From NCBI GenBank assembly GCA_934654765.1, contig CAKUGX010000097.1, forward strand, positions 1-7,423: a DNA stretch of 7,423 nt. Reading direction: 5' to 3'. Source of the DNA: an uncultured Collinsella sp. (lineage in GTDB: Bacteria; Actinomycetota; Coriobacteriia; Coriobacteriales; Coriobacteriaceae). Under the pieces are notes generated by a model. The model was not told the origin of the DNA, did not search any database, and saw only the letters and a list, made by a program, of their open reading frames with translations. Every line of letters begins with the position of its first letter. Position 1 is the first letter of the stretch. A program made the position numbers and the translations under genes. This document shows, in pieces, positions 6,621 through 7,423 of the stretch.

Positions 6621-7423
6621 ATGCGTAAGATCAAGACCATCGACGACATCACCAAAGACGGCAAAGTCGAGTTTGGCGAGGGCTACGAGTTTGTGAACAC
6701 CGCCGAGGAGGCCGACGCCATCCTGATGCGCTCGACCGACCTGCACGGCTACGAGCTGCCCGAGGGCATCCGCGCCATCGCCCGCTGCGGCGCCGGCGTG
6801 AACAACATCCCCGTCGACGAGTACGCAAAGAAGGGCGTCGTCGTCTTCAACTCCCCGGGTGCGAACTCCAACGCCGTCAAGGAGATCGTCATCGCCATGC
6901 TCATCCTCTCGTCGCGCGGCGTCGTGCAGTCCATGGACTGGGTGCGCGCCCACGCCGAAGACCCCAACATCCTCGTCAACGCCGAGAAGGCAAAGAAGGC
7001 CTTCGTCGGCCACGAGCTCAAGGGCAAGCGCATCGGCGTCGTGGGCTTGGGCAACGTCGGCTCCAAGGTCGCCAACGCCTGCGTCGACCTCGGCATGGAC
7101 GTCTACGGCTACGACCCCTTCATCTCGGTCGAGCACGCCTGGGTTCTCTCTCGCGACGTCCAGCGCGTGGGCACGCTCGAGGACCTCTGCCGCAACTGCG
7201 ACTACCTCACGCTCCACGTGCCGTCCAAGTCCGACACCGTCGGCATGATCGGCGCCGACCAGCTCGGCCTGCTCAAGCCGGGCGCCGTCCTCATCAACTA
7301 CGCCCGCGAGACGATCATCGACGAGGACGCCGTCGACGCGGCGCTGCGCGGCGGCCGCCTCGCGTGGTTCTCCTGCGACTTCGCCACGCCCAAGACGGTG
7401 AAGATGCCCAACACCTTCATCAC
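6621..7423 (+). CDS. serA: D-3-phosphoglycerate dehydrogenase, 3' end beyond window
   Basis: The first 267 codons and part of the next are present; the frame stays open to the right edge. The enzyme oxidises 3-phosphoglycerate to 3-phosphohydroxypyruvate with NAD+, the committed step of serine synthesis, feeding SerC. The substrate-domain segment GAGVNNIPVDEYAKKG (57-72) is followed by the NAD-binding Rossmann fold with GLGNVG at 142-147, Asp165 in GYDP as the likely adenosine-ribose contact, and the catalytic Arg229 in NYARET. The usual catalytic-Glu segment (DVFxxEP) instead reads CDFATPK (252-258) with no Glu. From memory this matches a compact subfamily in clostridia with DFxxPK here, so it is probably not a defect. 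The ATG at 6621 has AAGGAG at 6608-6613. The regulatory C-terminal region and catalytic His are out of view. Confidence 0.94.
   Translation, partial: MRKIKTIDDITKDGKVEFGEGYEFVNTAEEADAILMRSTDLHGYELPEGIRAIARCGAGVNNIPVDEYAKKGVVVFNSPGANSNAVKEIVIAMLILSSRGVVQSMDWVRAHAEDPNILVNAEKAKKAFVGHELKGKRIGVVGLGNVGSKVANACVDLGMDVYGYDPFISVEHAWVLSRDVQRVGTLEDLCRNCDYLTLHVPSKSDTVGMIGADQLGLLKPGAVLINYARETIIDEDAVDAALRGGRLAWFSCDFATPKTVKMPNTFI

Noticed and set aside
6606..7217. Minus-strand open frame of 203 codons opposite serA
   Set aside because: It is a shadow of serA, with low-complexity Val/Asp/Ala composition and no ribosome site; the plus strand encodes an unmistakable dehydrogenase.

Overview
The window looks like chromosomal DNA of a high-GC, gut-type actinobacterium of the Coriobacteriia, most likely Collinsella or a close relative. 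That assignment is an inference from overall base composition, codon use and the style of the serC-serA pair; it has not been tested by a search. Most of the window is dense housekeeping sequence (hand-counted 60-base lines of about 65-72% G+C in the antiporter and serC). A central two-gene cassette (3187-5281) is visibly less GC-rich (hand-counted lines of 45-57%) and uses many AAA, GAA and CAA codons.

Layout. Positions 1-158 hold a compact set of inverted and direct repeats, then a strong hairpin just past the end of a minus-strand metallophosphoesterase gene (159-998). A 253-bp divergent spacer contains a good minus-strand promoter and stacked short palindromes. It leads into a plus-strand CPA1-family K+(Na+)/H+ antiporter with two C-terminal TrkA-C/RCK_C domains (1252-2853). 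A convergent gene for a 63-residue acidic protein follows (2883-3074, minus, GTG start). It is divergent from the central cassette: a small all-alpha MazG-like nucleotide pyrophosphohydrolase (3187-3546) overlapping by 8 nt a 580-residue protein that joins an N-terminal GIY-YIG nuclease domain to a Schlafen-group-3/DUF2075 superfamily 1 helicase (3539-5281). After 142 bp come the serine biosynthesis genes serC (5424-6548) and serA (6621 to the right edge, incomplete).

How the genes work together. SerA and SerC catalyse consecutive steps from 3-phosphoglycerate to O-phosphoserine and are almost certainly co-transcribed. The MazG-like and GIY-YIG/helicase genes are translationally coupled, have intact catalytic motifs and differ in composition from their neighbours. 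The best reading is a transferred two-gene module for nucleotide-pool control plus nucleic-acid cleavage and unwinding, plausibly anti-phage or stress-related. That role is an inference. This module is the main candidate for a poorly described system. The antiporter and the phosphoesterase look like ordinary independent housekeeping genes.
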